Assembly: GCA_036971615.1 (NCBI GenBank)
Contig: JAYKKR010000032.1
Location: forward strand, 248,001-312,000
From: Amyloporia xantha
Lineage: Eukaryota > Basidiomycota > Agaricomycetes > Polyporales > Adustoporiaceae
DNA: 64,000 bases
Direction of reading: 5' to 3'
Both the position numbers and the translations under genes were made by a program. The stretch's first letter is position 1. Each line of letters starts with the position of its first letter. The notes beneath the pieces were generated by a model. It was not told the origin of the DNA. It saw only the letters and a program-made list of their open reading frames with translations, and did no database searches. Shown piece after piece: positions 32,879 through 45,128 of the stretch.

Positions 32879-33960
32879 TGATACGACCTACGAAACCCTA
32901 ACCCCTAACCTGGGTGCGACCTAAAGGGACTAGAGAGACGAATTATAGTCTTAGTGAGAGGGGAGTTAGCAGCAAGGTGTCCCGCGGTTCGAGTGAACAC
33001 GAGAAACGCCTTCGAAGAGGCTACGAAGACTAGGGAACGATACGATGTAGCTCGACACGTCGTCGAAGCTACTCGAAGACTGTAGGTAGTTAGCGGGACT
33101 CGGTAGAGACGATCGAAGCTCGATAGAGCTCTTCGATGTATCGTAGAAGGAATAGAAATGATTCGAAAGGGAGGACTTAGCTATAACGCGGTTCGAGGCG
33201 CAACGCAGTTCTTCGGCGGTAGTTGAAGGCGATCGTAAGATCAGAGGTTCGTTGAAACGGTATCGACGAACAGACGCAGTAACGAGGTTTCGAAGTAACG
33301 CAGCGAAGAACGAAGTGACGCAGTAGAGGACTTTAGACGCAGGGCGAACTCGACTTATGAGCTCTGAACTCGAGGGGGAAAAGGAACTTGTATTTGGGAG
33401 AGAAATACGACATGTTTTATACTACGAAAGGAACGCTACGACTATCGAGAGTGGCACACTAGTACGAGTGGCTTTGTATTGTCCTACACGAGTCCGCCTC
33501 ACTGAGTGGCACATATCGAGTCCATCGGTCGAATGACATCATGCCGAACGCGGAGATGAAGAGAAACATACGAGACACTTCGGACCGATATCCGTCGTCG
33601 AAGGCACGCCGCGAGGCTCGATACCTAATCGGGAAAGACCGGATGCGTCGGTGTGGCACGAAGCGATGCACGCGATGGACGAGCGGCGTCGAGGGGCTCT
33701 ATTGTTCGCCGAATGCGGAAGATGGTCCTGGATCTAAGAGCGAGGCCTCGGAACGACCGCACCGAGCTTCGAGCAAGCGTAGCAAACGGTCGAAGACGTC
33801 GAAGAGTGTCGAAGGGTACTGGGCGTCGGAAGTAACGTGCGTAGCATCGAAGGACGTCGAAGGCGAAATCGAAGACTTGGGTGACTGAGCCGAAGTGCCG
33901 GGCGGGATGCGAATGCCGAAAAGAGCTGTATCGGGGCCCAGAGGGGCTTGGCGCCTATCA
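32879..33960 (-). repeat. 5' LTR, intact, 1082 bp
   Basis: Runs TGATACGACC...CTATCA. It is the intact twin of the split LTR at 19604-24235, differing at one position noticed (33276). It contains the telomere-like CCCTAACCCCTAACC at 32896-32910. No host gene lies inside; the 115-codon frame at 33541-33888 is LTR. Confidence 0.93.
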
Positions 33961-34025
33961 GCGCTGCGACGGGTCCAAGGAAAGGAGGCTACGGCATAAA
34001 TCAACCAACTCGCGATCCTCGACGA

Positions 34026-35198
34026 TTACCTAATAGCATCGCTAAGTTCAATTGTCAGAATAGGATCTACGTAAACACGCACATGGAAGGGATATGACCG
34101 ACTTAAAGACGTTAATGCGCGATCATCGACAAAGAGTAACGGCTTCGACGACAGTGTCCTAACAGGAGCAATGAGCTCTGCGGTGCGACCCAACTTGAAG
34201 GTTCCCGGTATTAGGTGTTCGACCGTTTTAGCGTACTGTAACGGAAAGGGACCGAGGACACGTTCGAGAAGGATTAGCCTATCGCAGTCATATTCAGAGT
34301 AGGCGAATAATGGACGGCCGGCGTAAATCTCGGTTAAAATGCAACCCACTCCAAACGAGTCCACAGCAGCATTCCACGACAAGCCTATTGTCGCGGTTAA
34401 ATGATACTGAGCGGTTCACGACGCTATGATCACTCACCGAATGAAACCTCAGGTGCCCGATAGCCATCAGCGCTGACCCGCCCATTCCCATCGCAGTGTA
34501 AGATAGCAGCACTTCCCAAATCTATGATCCGTATATCAACGTGTTTTAGCTCGAGCCCATATCTACGTATTCCAGGTCAGAATTGAGGTTATTATCCATA
34601 AGTATGTCTGATACTGAGATACGACGTACGGCACAGCTACGGTCTCAACGGATACAAACATTATATTATCTGGTTTCACATCCGTGTGCACGATATGCAG
34701 CGAATGCAGAACTGCTCGTGGAATAAGAAAGAGTACGTAACAGACACAGAACCACTCGCATTTGAAACCCTCCAGAAGCTGCACCGCAATCTTGAGGAGT
34801 TGTAGACGAGTAATCCGAGGCGCGACACCACTGTATAATACGAATTCCAAATCGGCGGCCATGTGGTCAAAAACTAAACATCGATAACCAGCATGGACAC
34901 CGCTATTCAGAACGCGGAGAAAGAAGCTAAAACGTGGGAGCGATGAGGCAGTGCGGACTACAGAGGTTGTCTAACGATAATGAGACCCACACACCGTAGA
35001 GCTGAATTACCAGTGTCTGCGAGCATGCCAAGTATGTTGGCCTCGTGTCCATACCAACCCTCACAATCAGGATTCTTATGTAGGATCTTTACTGCAACAA
35101 CAGCTCCTGATTTATCATCCGCAGCAGCTAGCACTGTAGCCGACGAGCCAACTCCGAGTACAGCAAGACTGCAGTCTAAAAGTTCGTCAGCTACTCTA
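34026..35198 (-). CDS. SRPK/LAMMER-like protein kinase, multi-exon
   Basis: The exons cover a full kinase fold. A glycine loop GVGSSATVLAAADD with lysine in VAVKIL and the helix-C glutamate in HEANILGML lie at about 35198-35028. LQLLKIAVQLLEGF (34850-34760) and the catalytic loop LHIVHTDVKPDN (34735-34660) follow. The metal motif IIDLGSAAI and GYRAPEVSFG (34575-34437) come next, then NAAVDSFGVGCILTEIYAG (34387-34026). HTD in place of HRD and DLG in place of DFG are usual in SR-protein and LAMMER kinases; the aspartates and the asparagine are present, so activity is plausible. The N-terminus before 35198 was not resolved. The stop lies 65 bp from the retrotransposon. Confidence 0.75.
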
Positions 35199-36133
35199 CT
35201 AAAGCACAGTCTGACGGATCAGAGCACATCGATATACAATATTTTGAATGGGTGAGATGCCATTGATCGGCCATACGAAACGGGACCGGGCAGCCAAAAA
35301 AGTAAAGGGACAGGAGCGAGTATGAAGAGAAAACGGAAGCATGTTACTTACATCGCTGTAGTACAGACTCTCCTTCCAGGAAATGATAACGAGAAGTGCG
35401 TGCGCCGCTACGCGCAACGTGACCAGGTGCTGTCACGGTAGCAGACCGCTCTGAAACGGTCATCATCAGTAGATGCGCGTGTCTCGTGGTACCAGCGACG
35501 AGGTATGTGCCCGTCACAAGCAAAGAATCCGGTAAGCAGTAATTCAAGGGAAAAATAGTGATACCGAACATGCGGCGTATTGAGGTAGCGTTTCAATGAG
35601 CAGCTCTTGGACAGCGCGACTTTAAGCCGACCGAGTCGTTCAAGTAGCATAGGCATATATGCCTGTCTATATATTAGTGTGTAGTACATGGGAGATTATG
35701 CATTGAAGTGACGTGCACGTAGCACAGATCGACGTGTTACGTACCTCGGATTTAGTCATACACAATGCTAATGGTCGAGGATAGATCAAGCTTATTTAAA
35801 GTATATACGACGTCTGACAAGATTACGTAGTCGTCATCGTTGAATGAAACATCCAATTGCCCAAGAGGACGAGGAATGGTCAGAATCATAAGAAACCTTG
35901 TTAAGCGGTCATACGCGTGACGTGCGCCCACGCGGGCTTTGTAATCATCGGCTAACGCGCGGACTTAACTTGGTCAGAAGACTTACTGCTACGGCTGTTA
36001 TACTGTAATACACACAATCCTTGTCTTAGCTGTTTTCAAGAACTATCTATTTATACGTTGACATAATGAGAGTATATATTGGAGCGGGCTCGAATGAACC
36101 GAAGGCAGCACGAACGACACACTGTCAGAAAAG
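35199..36133. other. Region upstream of the kinase
   Basis: It may contain 5' exons of the kinase. The minus frame 35408-35660 (MPMLLERLGRLKVALSKSC) reads somewhat like protein but lacks kinase features. Nothing further is supported. Confidence 0.3.
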
Positions 36134-38125
36134 ATGAGTGTCGAACGATCGATTCTTGGTTCCATTCCCTATGACGTGTTTATAGAAATTATCGATCAAG
36201 AACAAGACACGGACAGCTCTGTTGCGAGGCATAGAATGGTCGTAACGTTATCACATGTGAACCGGTATCTTCGAACAATTGCCATGATTCATCTACAGCG
36301 TCATCTTGTAGTTCCGTCGGTAAAGGCGTTCGACGAAGTCGTCAGGACGTATAGAGGACCGCACAACGATACAAGCCACGATGTAAAGTGAGCACTCATT
36401 ACCACTGTCGCACATGGCGTTATTACCAAGCAACACCGCATTTATAGAACCATACGGATTGGACTGTACGGAGCAAGCATGGCGCGAGTGCGTAACCCGA
36501 GGTTCCCGATGCGCTGCCGTACGACGATTTACTCCTTCATTAATCTCACGTCCTTTACTTCCTACCACGGCGTATGCTCCCCTTTGGAGCTCTCCCCGCT
36601 GGAATTATGTGTCCATTTACGTCACATTTGTGTCGTATGGCGTTCTACGTCGCCCTTCCCTCAAATTCATGCGTGGCCCGTATTAAAAACATTACGGTTG
36701 TACCTGCACACGCGGGCGCGACGCTTTCCATACATCGAGCCGATGGCCATGAAAGCGGCAACACACGTCAGTTTGGCAACACTCGCCGTGTATGATCGAG
36801 GACGTACGAGGTGGTGGGACAACCACGTAGCGGCTCTGTACTTCCCCAGCCTCCGAACGCTAAATGTTCAGAAAGCAGCGCGAAACGTGGGGTCAATGTA
36901 TTCATTTATTTACAAACACACGTCCTTAAGGGAAGTCAACATCTGCTTCTCGTGCGACGTCCGCCTGAGCGTCGAAGGGCTTATGAAGCTAATTGACGGG
37001 AGCGGCTCTTGGGCGGATCCATGCCCGATTATAACACCGACTGGCTACCAATTGGGTAGTAATACATTAACGAACAGCCCTCACTACGACTACCCTTTCC
37101 ATATCAATCCGGTTGCCGCGACATTCCTGGGCTCCTTCGTGTCGAGGCGAGCGTTCGCATTCAGTCGAGCACGTCGTGACGAGGACACCCGCTCTACGTC
37201 GAACCAAACTTTTGTCGAGTTCGTAGCGACTGCGGTGGCTCTTCCAGTACTGGAAAGCGTGCCTTGGAACAATATTGCGACATGGCAACCGAACATGCAT
37301 GACATTGTCGCGTTAATAGAGTACTTTCCTATGGCTGAACAAATTCGAATTGCAACAGCGGTACAGCCTACTGGCGGAACTTTCGCGTCTTTGATGGTAA
37401 GCATATAGATGTGATGATTATCTGTATGGGAAGTGATAACGGATGTATAGATGGATCTGAGCAACAAGTTACGGAAACTGCGGAAATTACGCAAGCTTGC
37501 ACTTACCTGGGATATACCGGTTAGCTGGAAATGGGATGAAGGGCCCTCAACAACGGACAGAGTACCGCCCGAAGCATTCGATCTCTTGGATGACGCCTTA
37601 CCTCCCGCGGAGCCGATTTGGGACCAGGATGACGTGGAGGATGATGCTTACGATGGCTCTCTTCAACGGGGCGCATCAAGACTCGTGGAACCAATAACAA
37701 TCAGTCGAGCAGCCGAATACTTTGGTCCAGAATACACGGCTAGAGTAAAAGAAACCATACGCGCGATCTTACCCACAACATGTCACCTCGATAATGAAGA
37801 ACTACACGCAGATCCGCAAGTACTCATGAAGGCTTGGGAGGCGTACAATTATTCGCGCGTTGAGCGAATCATGATCCATCTCGCGGGAAGTTGCCCGTCG
37901 CTTGAGGAAATTGATTGGCATCCTATTGGTTTGTTCGAGGCGAAGATGGGAGTTCGGTGGACGTGGTTAGTAGAGAGATGTCATGGAAATCAGTCCGGCG
38001 AGACGACGGTGAAAGGTGTTCTGACTTGGAACGGTTGTGAAAGGGGCGACCCTGTGCCATTGGTGATGCTGGTGGGGGACGAGTTAGATTACTGGTTATC
38101 AGTGGAGCACGACGATAACAGGTAG
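36134..38125 (+). CDS. F-box-like protein with LRR region, paralogue of the gene at 14642-16591
   Basis: Exon 1 (36134-36387) starts MSVERSILGSIPYDVFIEII, a weak F-box, and ends at DVK. The intron 36388-36447 ends in TTTATAG. Exon 2 (36448-37396) opens TIRIGLYGASM and has LRR-like blocks (WPVLKTLRLYLHT, FPSLRTLNVQ, HTSLREVNICFS, LMKLIDGSGSW). The intron 37397-37450 leads to exon 3 (37451-38125), with KLRKLALTWDIPVSWKWD, an acidic patch, DPQVLMKAWEA and CPSLEEIDWHPIG. Both splice sites and the motif order match the minus-strand gene at 14.6-16.6 kb, which helped fix the junctions. Substrate unknown. Confidence 0.7.
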
Positions 38126-38552
38126 ATAGAACACGCCCGCCCTGTACCTACGATCCTACAATACATGTGATGCGAGTCGACTCGATCATGGAACGAGCTT
38201 ATTTCAATCATTCGTCTCGCTACCGAGCGAACAATTTTACGTCCGGTGTTTGATTGATTGGTGTAGGAGGTGAATTCAGGACGGGATCATGATGTGCTCG
38301 AAGCATGCACAGTGTTACCTGTATATCACAACTCAGCACCGGCATAACAGCGAAAATACTATCAGGAAGGAAATAGAATGCAACGCACGGTAGTAGGATA
38401 AACCCGAATATAATCTCCTCGATCATGCTTGAACAAATACGAGTATAGCCAACGGTGATAAAAATTCCGATAGTCACGTACTGTGTTGATCACCCGGGCC
38501 CCGAAAGAGACGTTGCCACTTATCAAAGTGTACATCAGGTAATACGAACAGT

Positions 38553-39614
38553 TCAAGCCATCAATCGCGAGCCGTGCTCCATAATCTGTTGCAAGGGGAC
38601 TTCCGTCCAGGGTGATTTATCGTCTACCCTCTCGAACCCACGCCCAAACGCCACCACCCTTATCATCCGCTCCCTTGACGCGCTAACCACGTTTATCGCC
38701 TCCAATGCATCCGAAGCGTTGTCGATGATACCAGCAGCGCCATCATGCAACAGAAAGAACGTCCGCAACAAGGGAAGCCGATAAGTGTCCTCGGCCATAT
38801 CATTGAACACGACCTAATGAGAACTATCATCAGTAAAATACAGCATGTTATGTGATACGCAATATACCGTGGTGTCAAGTACAACGCCCTCCCCAAAATA
38901 TACGATGGAAAGGTCGACGAGTCGCGGTGTACATAATGCGACCAAATTCACGGCGTCTGACATCAAGGCTCGTTCAGCGATGCGAATAGACAACGAAACG
39001 AGATGATGTGACAGCCGTCTTTGCCCCAAAAACTCCAATGTACTCCTTAACGCAACTGTTGTTGTGTGCTTAAAGAGGTATGCTATCGACCTTATTGGAC
39101 GAAATTCCACGATATGCTGCAGGAGCGTGAACTCAGATATGCGAATGTCTCTCAGGACGGGAAGCGTCACGAGACAGAGATCAGATGCGGAGCATGGCGA
39201 CACTTGGCGACGTCGCAACGATGTTCTAGAGAACGCACCGGCCAGCACACCGCCGGAATCCGGGTGAGTGACCAGCTGCAAGCTCTTCAAGGCTACCGCA
39301 TGCTGTAAAATCTTGATGATCAAACTTGCGAGTCGATAGTCTTCGGCGGGATCCACGGATATATATGAAAAGTGATGGATGAACGGAATGCAGGAACGTC
39401 GCCGTTCACCATGCAACTGAGACCGGAAGGGGGCCAAGAGGAGCATCACGCGCCGCGTAGCATTTGAATTCGTTAAATCGACCCGCTTGTACATCACGGG
39501 AGCGATGATAGCATAGGCATGTTGGCAGGTGCACATGAGAGCGCTCATATCGCGCACAGCCAAGAGAGACGTGACGACGTCCAACATTTCTATGGGAAGA
39601 TCTAGCACATTCAT
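38553..39614 (-). CDS. F-box-like protein with LRR region
   Basis: Exon 1 (39614-38868) begins MNVLDLPIEMLDVVTSLLAV, then DMSALMCTCQHAYAIIAPVM, a clear F-box-type N-terminus. LRR-like segments follow (ALKSLQLVTHPD, LPVLRDIRISEFTLL, TPRLVDLSIVYFG). A GTATAT donor at 38867 and an acceptor at 38814 lead to exon 2 (38813-38553), which reads YRLPLLRTFFLLHDGAAGI and ends HGSRLMA. It differs from the two paralogues at 14.6 and 36.1 kb. It would act as an SCF adaptor if expressed; the target cannot be inferred. Confidence 0.65.
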
Positions 39615-40590
39615 CTGAAGAACGAGAGTACGTCAGGGGATTATGGCTCAACAACAGCATACAACAACACGTACTGCACATGCGGTGCCGATCTGTATCA
39701 ACCTCCCCTTCCCGTTTCCTTTCAGGTTTAACAACGAAGAATGTGACCTGAAGAATATAGCTGAAAGTGGAACAGTGTGAGTTGGACTAGCGGCAGGCCC
39801 ATCAACGGCAATGTCTATCACGTCAAGACGCACCGCAATGTGTGATTGATACTATCAAACCTGAACAATCAGCCCTTATCTGACTTAGTTAGAAGGGGGA
39901 AGGGAGCCGGTGGAGACGCCTTTGTACTCCCTTTCAGATGTATGCGTCTATCCTCATAGGTCATAATGATAGGCACGACGACAGAACTGTATTTGATAAG
40001 CAGCGTGGAAATATCGGCGACATGATACAGCGTCGCGTACTCACTAAGGGCCGACTCTTGCATGCCGAACGCGATCATAGGACAGCTGACTCGACACGGC
40101 TCTGAAACGACTCGACTAATTGATATGACGTGGATTCCGCGTCATCATAACAACGCGAATATCCGAATACAAGACATATTACGCATCACCGTAAAACGCA
40201 CCAGCACGTCAAAGAAAAATAGTTATGTCAGGATCCAATGAAAGGTAGGTAGCACAACTCCAAGTAGAGGCGTGATTACACATCGCGAGCAGCAGACGCG
40301 GCGATCAAATATCCTAGCACAAACGGTAAGTACAGGGTCCAATCAGGTGCACACTTCATACGGAGAAAAGATCAGGAACATGCCACCAAGATCATTAAGG
40401 TCTCACCCAAACTTTTAGCGTCGTCGTACGCGGATACTGCATAGTAAGAAGCCACGTCGAGGTCACTTCGCACGAACATAACTAGTCCATAGAATGTGGT
40501 ACGCCGGTGTGTGAAAGCAATTGTCATGATAAAGCCCTATGATCACAGCGACACAGCGCAGCTTTTAGTACATGACAATCACACTGAAAG
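39615..40590. other. Intergenic DNA
   Basis: Only short, unrelated frames are present. Nothing recognised. Confidence 0.4.
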
Positions 40591-41040
40591 TTACGACAGC
40601 AGACGTGCTTCTAGTTCGTCGTTCTTCTCAATGTCGCCATCAGGTTCTTGAGAGCGATCAATGCGGAGAATACGTGGTCCCTTTCGGCAACAGTGAAAAG
40701 TAGCTGCCATATCGCTAATTGTTCCGAATGCAGGATAAAGGATCGAACTCACGATCGTTTCACGTGTCAAAATATCGATGGTGCCCCTAAGAGACGCGCG
40801 CTTTCGATACCACGAACTTGACAGCGAGTCGCCGCAGCCGAATGTTCACTCTGCTTCAGTACGAGAGCGTAAGGCGGAAGCTGTGCGGCGAGGCTTCTGA
40901 CATTATATGATGGCATCCAGCTTGAGGTCTATAATGAAAATACGCGCAACAGAACAAAATACCCAAACGGTATCGTACACAAATTTTCCTGGCTGATAAC
41001 AACGTCGTACAACCGCGCACCGTGTTGAGGAACGCGGCAT
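40591..41040 (-). CDS. Unrecognised small multi-exon gene
   Basis: Protein-like reading on the minus strand starts at ATG 41040 (MPRSSTRCAVVRRCYQPGKF, then VYDTVWVFCSVARIFIID). It continues through VRSLAAQLPPYALVLKQSE and LTRETIVSSILYPAFG, and ends DGDIEKNDELEARLLS at 40593-40591. The pieces are in different frames and need two or three short introns that I could only partly place. I recognise no domain; the middle piece resembles LRR-type segments of nearby F-box genes. It could also be a decayed gene. Confidence 0.35.
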
Positions 41041-41223
41041 CTTAAAATGAAAAGTCGGTTATTACAAGTGGCGTTCTGTATAAGTGGAGTAGAAGAAATA
41101 GCCACACAATCAATGAAAGGTGCTTTAGTGGAGCGTATGTCCTTTATCATCCAGTGCGATTGCAGACGTGCCTATACCGCCCAGGGTGTACACTTCCACG
41201 CACAGATTCCGACCGACCGTTTC

Positions 41224-42514
41224 CTACCGCTGTGCGTCTAGACGACGCCCGGTTGTTTCAGAAATAGCAGCATGTAGTTCTGATACAGCGTTGTGTTCTC
41301 TGCCGCCGAGACGCTGCCTGTGATGGTCAACACCATCAGGATCAGCTTGTAAGTGACGGAAGTGCGAGTACACGTACCTTTACCACAGATTGGTTGCTGG
41401 ACGTCCTGAAATGTGTAAAATAGAGGGTGCTAGGTCCGTGACCACAGCTACTGGTGGGAGGCCCTGTAGCTCCGAATAGCCAAACGCACATATAATGAAG
41501 CGGGTGGTGGAATATTTGTCGAAGTCTGAGTCGCATGGATCATCCGTATACCACGTATGCATGACTTTCGTGAGCTCGGCGGCGGTGGGAGGCGCCGAGA
41601 CGAAGTCGACCAACTTCTTTGTAAGTTGCTGAACTACAGCATCGTCGGTGTAGGAAAACACTGGTTCCCAGATTCCGGTCTTCTCGTTCAAGAGTCGACA
41701 CGGAGACGTTAAGTCCCTAAAGATGAAGAAACTTATTGTCTGTTCCGTGGGGGTAAGGCCAGCTACCGGAACATTAGGAGCCCAGGCATTTGCCCAGGGA
41801 CGGAAGATCATCGCATTGACTGTGTGGCTATTTTCGACAACGGTGGTGGAGGGGCTGCAGTCGATATAAATTGGGGGTACAGTGTCATGGCTGCCAGGAC
41901 GGTACGATAGGAAAGGTATGGGTTCCGGTGGTGTATCCGTGACAGTATTTTCGTACAAGAGCTGACGGTCGGCGTGTATTAACTGCATGGTGTGGACGCG
42001 ACACGGTCGCGCAACTGTTTTGACGGCATAAACGACCGCAGAATTCGAAGAAGTGATTTGGGTTCCGCGTAAGTCGTAAACTGGGAGGGACGCCGCGTAT
42101 TTACGAAAGGCGTCCGCATGCATCAGGAAGCCGCCGACGGCGTCTGCAGAAACACACGTAGAATTGCCGGTACGACAAAGAGCGCAGCGCACGATACTGA
42201 GGCTGTCACGGACATGTGAGCCAAATTTACACATCAGACACACCGCGTCATGTTTGAGCACGAAGCACATCATGTAGACGAGCCTCTCTGGACGCAGAAG
42301 AAGCACGGGATCGAAGGAAGCGGCGTCGCTGAGAAACGGACGCCAGTGCAGATTAATATGTCCCGCATAATGTATTGCGGTCGAAGAAGGAAAGGGAAGA
42401 CCTATCGCGGACACGCATTGAGGGACATCATTTGCGTCAGTCTACATTGAGCTCACCTAGATATCGGATGCCCATGTTGAGATCCAGTATCGTTAGACAT
42501 TTCTCAGACACCGT
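41224..42514 (-). CDS. Unrecognised gene with two CxxC motifs
   Basis: The main exon (about 42403-41383) is open for about 340 codons. It contains a possible zinc-binding pair (VCLMCKFG, then VRCALCRTG) near residue 70, then KVMHTWYTDDPCDSDFDKY and FIICAFGYSELQGLPPV. An upstream exon starting at about 42514 reads EKCLTILDLNMGIRYL and joins across a 50-60-nt GTGAGC intron. Downstream, a GTAAAG donor near 41380 and an acceptor ending CCATCACAG give WQRLGGREHNAVSELHAAIS and a stop at 41226-41224. The leucine-rich start suggests the tail of an F-box/LRR-type protein, but the rest is not recognised. Confidence 0.5.
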
Positions 42515-42960
42515 CTGCAACCGGGATAGCGGGAATTAGTGCGCACTTTCTACTAATGCCGTAACGAGACTTGAACAAATTCAGCTTCAGCAGTCTTAGT
42601 CGATTGAACCAAATTGGTTACTACCATCGGGCAAATGATCGGAATATTAGAGTTAGGTGTGTTGCCAGCCGTACAGCTATTGGTTCAGAGCTGACGATAA
42701 GTGAGCAATGCAGAGAAGAAGGGCTATCCACATCCCTTGCGAGCGAACGGCTTCTAGGATACGAAACTTTTATCTTCAGCTTAATATGTCCGGGCGGACT
42801 GCACGGCTCTCACCGCAGAACGTGCAAGGACGACGCGCTCATCGAGCGAGTTGTAGAGAATACTGAGCGAACAAACGGTTAAGACAGTAGATCTGATTTA
42901 TCACATTTTAAGGCATAAGAACGAAAATAAACATAGCGCGTTTATCAGAGTTTGCGTCAA

Positions 42961-43615
42961 TCATCTGCATGTCATGCGGATGAATGCCGGGTCGACGTGC
43001 ATGAACGCGGAAACGAGACCGTGTGGCAAGTCCAGAAACAGGTCCCATACCGAGTCACAGCAGCTCTGGTCGATATGTTGTCCGTCAGTCTGTTCTGAGC
43101 TCAACAGAACCGACACCAAAGCAGGAATAAATGCGCTGTACAACTGGATCTGTCATTGACAACGGGTCGAAGAAATACTCACATCTGTTACTGAAAGGTC
43201 GCCGATATGATCCCACCTCGCGTAAACGACGGCGCGTAAATAGCGCGACGTCAACCCCACGTGGTCATCGCTCACGAATACGTTCGTGATCATCCGTACA
43301 TTCTGGTTGTGAAGTACGTGAGCGAGGTTACTAATACCCGTACAAAAAACGCTACAGCTTTGTATGGCATAAAATTGGCGCAACCAACTTACCAGGTCTT
43401 GTACACCATCAATTACGATCAATCATAAACCATATACGGCCCCACGTACGGTTACTGATCAGAGGTATTAGCATCATGTTATGCGGCAAAATACGAGTGC
43501 CATACACACATTCAAAGACACTCTGTACACAAGAGGGGCGCACCCCAAACCGCTCTCCCAGTGCCGATGGTGCCCCGGCGCGAACCACCCAGTTACTCTG
43601 TTTAAAGGCAGTCAT
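42961..43615 (-). CDS. Unrecognised multi-exon gene
   Basis: Coherent reading on the minus strand: VVRAGAPSALGERFGVRPSC and LPHNMMLIPLISNRTWGRIW (about 43590-43415), then FYAIQSCSVFCTGISNLAHV to DHIGDLSVTD (43375-43190). A GTGAGT intron follows, then FIPALVSVLLSSEQTDG to FIRMTCR with a stop at 42963-42961. The pattern of short leucine/isoleucine blocks is like the LRR parts of neighbouring F-box-type proteins. No F-box was found, so the 5' end may be missing. Confidence 0.4.
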
Positions 43616-43740
43616 CCACCGCGAGCGACAATACGTTCAATCAGTCTATTTCCGAAACACGACCACCGCGTTTCTCTTTGTGCCATGTGATAATGAAGCG
43701 GAATACTTACTTTGGCCGAATCTTGTAATTACAAGTGCGT

Positions 43741-45128
43741 GATCAACGCCTCTAAACGTTTCGCGCGAACTGCGCCTGGTTGTCTCGTTGCATCTAAGCT
43801 GGATGGTAATGTAAGCTGCAAAACTCGCACGCAGAATCCTTTAGGAGAACGAAGGTGGTGTTAAGCCACGAGAAACGCACCGCACGTATCTCAACTGTTG
43901 CTAAGAATCGTGGTGGTATAAGATTGCCGGAAACATGAGGCACAGAGAGGAAGAGACTTACGTGCAGCGCGATTAGTGACGACGCGTCCCAGATAATAAG
44001 GTCAGGTTGAGATGGAGACGACCTGCGGGTAACAGCAAAGCTGTAAGACCGTATACAGATCAGCGAACAGGCGACCCAACGTCGCAGCTAACGAAAGAAA
44101 GACGATAAACCGTTCTCGCACCAAGAGAGATATCTTTCTTCCTAACGACAAAGTCTCACAGATGTGCCAGCAGCGACACAACCCATTCAGCTACCACACC
44201 GAGCGCCTGAGCTGACAGGTATCATGTGAAGGCAACCGGTGGTGAAAAATTTGCTCCGAGACTCTCGGGCTTACCGCCTGAGGTATGGTAGACGTCATAT
44301 TCTCATCTTTTGGGATACTGTACCCCTCCCCTAAACCGCCTAGCTGCTGTGTGTCGGAAACATATGGCTCGACGAACGGAAACCCATCTATCGGTCTTTC
44401 TCTCGCCGTCACGATCAAGTAATCTCGCCACTGTCTATATACAGCCCTTAATGGAAACCTGAATCCGCTGTGTGTACCGCATCAACCGCTCGTAGTATAT
44501 AATGTACAATCAAACCAAGACAGAGACCTTCGACATTCGTGTACTGCTTTCCTAATCCAATCTCGAAACGTTGATAAGAAATATACACGTTAATGCAATC
44601 CCCGGTAAAGAACAAGTCCGTATTCATTCTCACTTCACAACCAGACTAGTCACACTCAACCCGGAGTCCGTTATCACTGTTCTAGGGGGTGGTCAGATGT
44701 AATAGAATAGACCGATATACACCGAGGTTCATACAGCGTTTTAAAGGTGAATCCGGAATGATGTGATTTAGACGTTTAACGATATCATATCATACCATCG
44801 CATTATCATTGATAGGATGTGAGCGAGTAACCCAGACGAATTGCTATATATCATCCGATTTATTTGGTCGCATCGCAACATATAAGTCCATGCAGCCGGC
44901 AATAGTAATATAAAATCTCAACGTTAAATACCAGGTAATCGAGGTTAAGTATGCTTCTTTGACGATACTTTGTACAGAGTGAGACAATCATCAACCGCGA
45001 CAGAGAACGCACGTACACTACGAACACTCGCGACATATCTATAGTGCAATATAACATGCCGTGAACTGCTCTGTTATACTTCCACTATTGATCAGGACAA
45101 CAGTCGAGAAAATCCGTCTCTTCGTATT
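43741..45128. other. Intergenic DNA
   Basis: About 1.4 kb without a supported gene. Frames are short and unlike protein. Confidence 0.4.

Larger units (their letters stand above)
19604..33960 (-). mobile_element. Complete Ty3/gypsy-type LTR retrotransposon (leftward), with nested insertion
   Basis: Both LTRs begin TGATACGACC and end GGCGCCTATCA (TG...CA), and the element is flanked by GCGC on both sides (19600-19603 and 33961-33964). In transcription order on the minus strand come the 5' LTR (33960-32879), primer-binding site, gag-protease, pol (RT, RNase H, integrase), a plus-strand gene, the polypurine tract, then the 3' LTR (24235-19604) interrupted by a 3.54-kb foldback element. Without that insertion the element is about 10.8 kb. 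I found a single difference between the LTRs (20001 A, 33276 G), so it inserted recently. It lies 65 bp downstream of a kinase stop codon. Confidence 0.93.

Noticed and set aside
33541..33888. 115-codon frame, also at 23816-24163
   Set aside because: It lies wholly inside the LTR and is identical in both LTRs because the LTRs are identical; no protein features.
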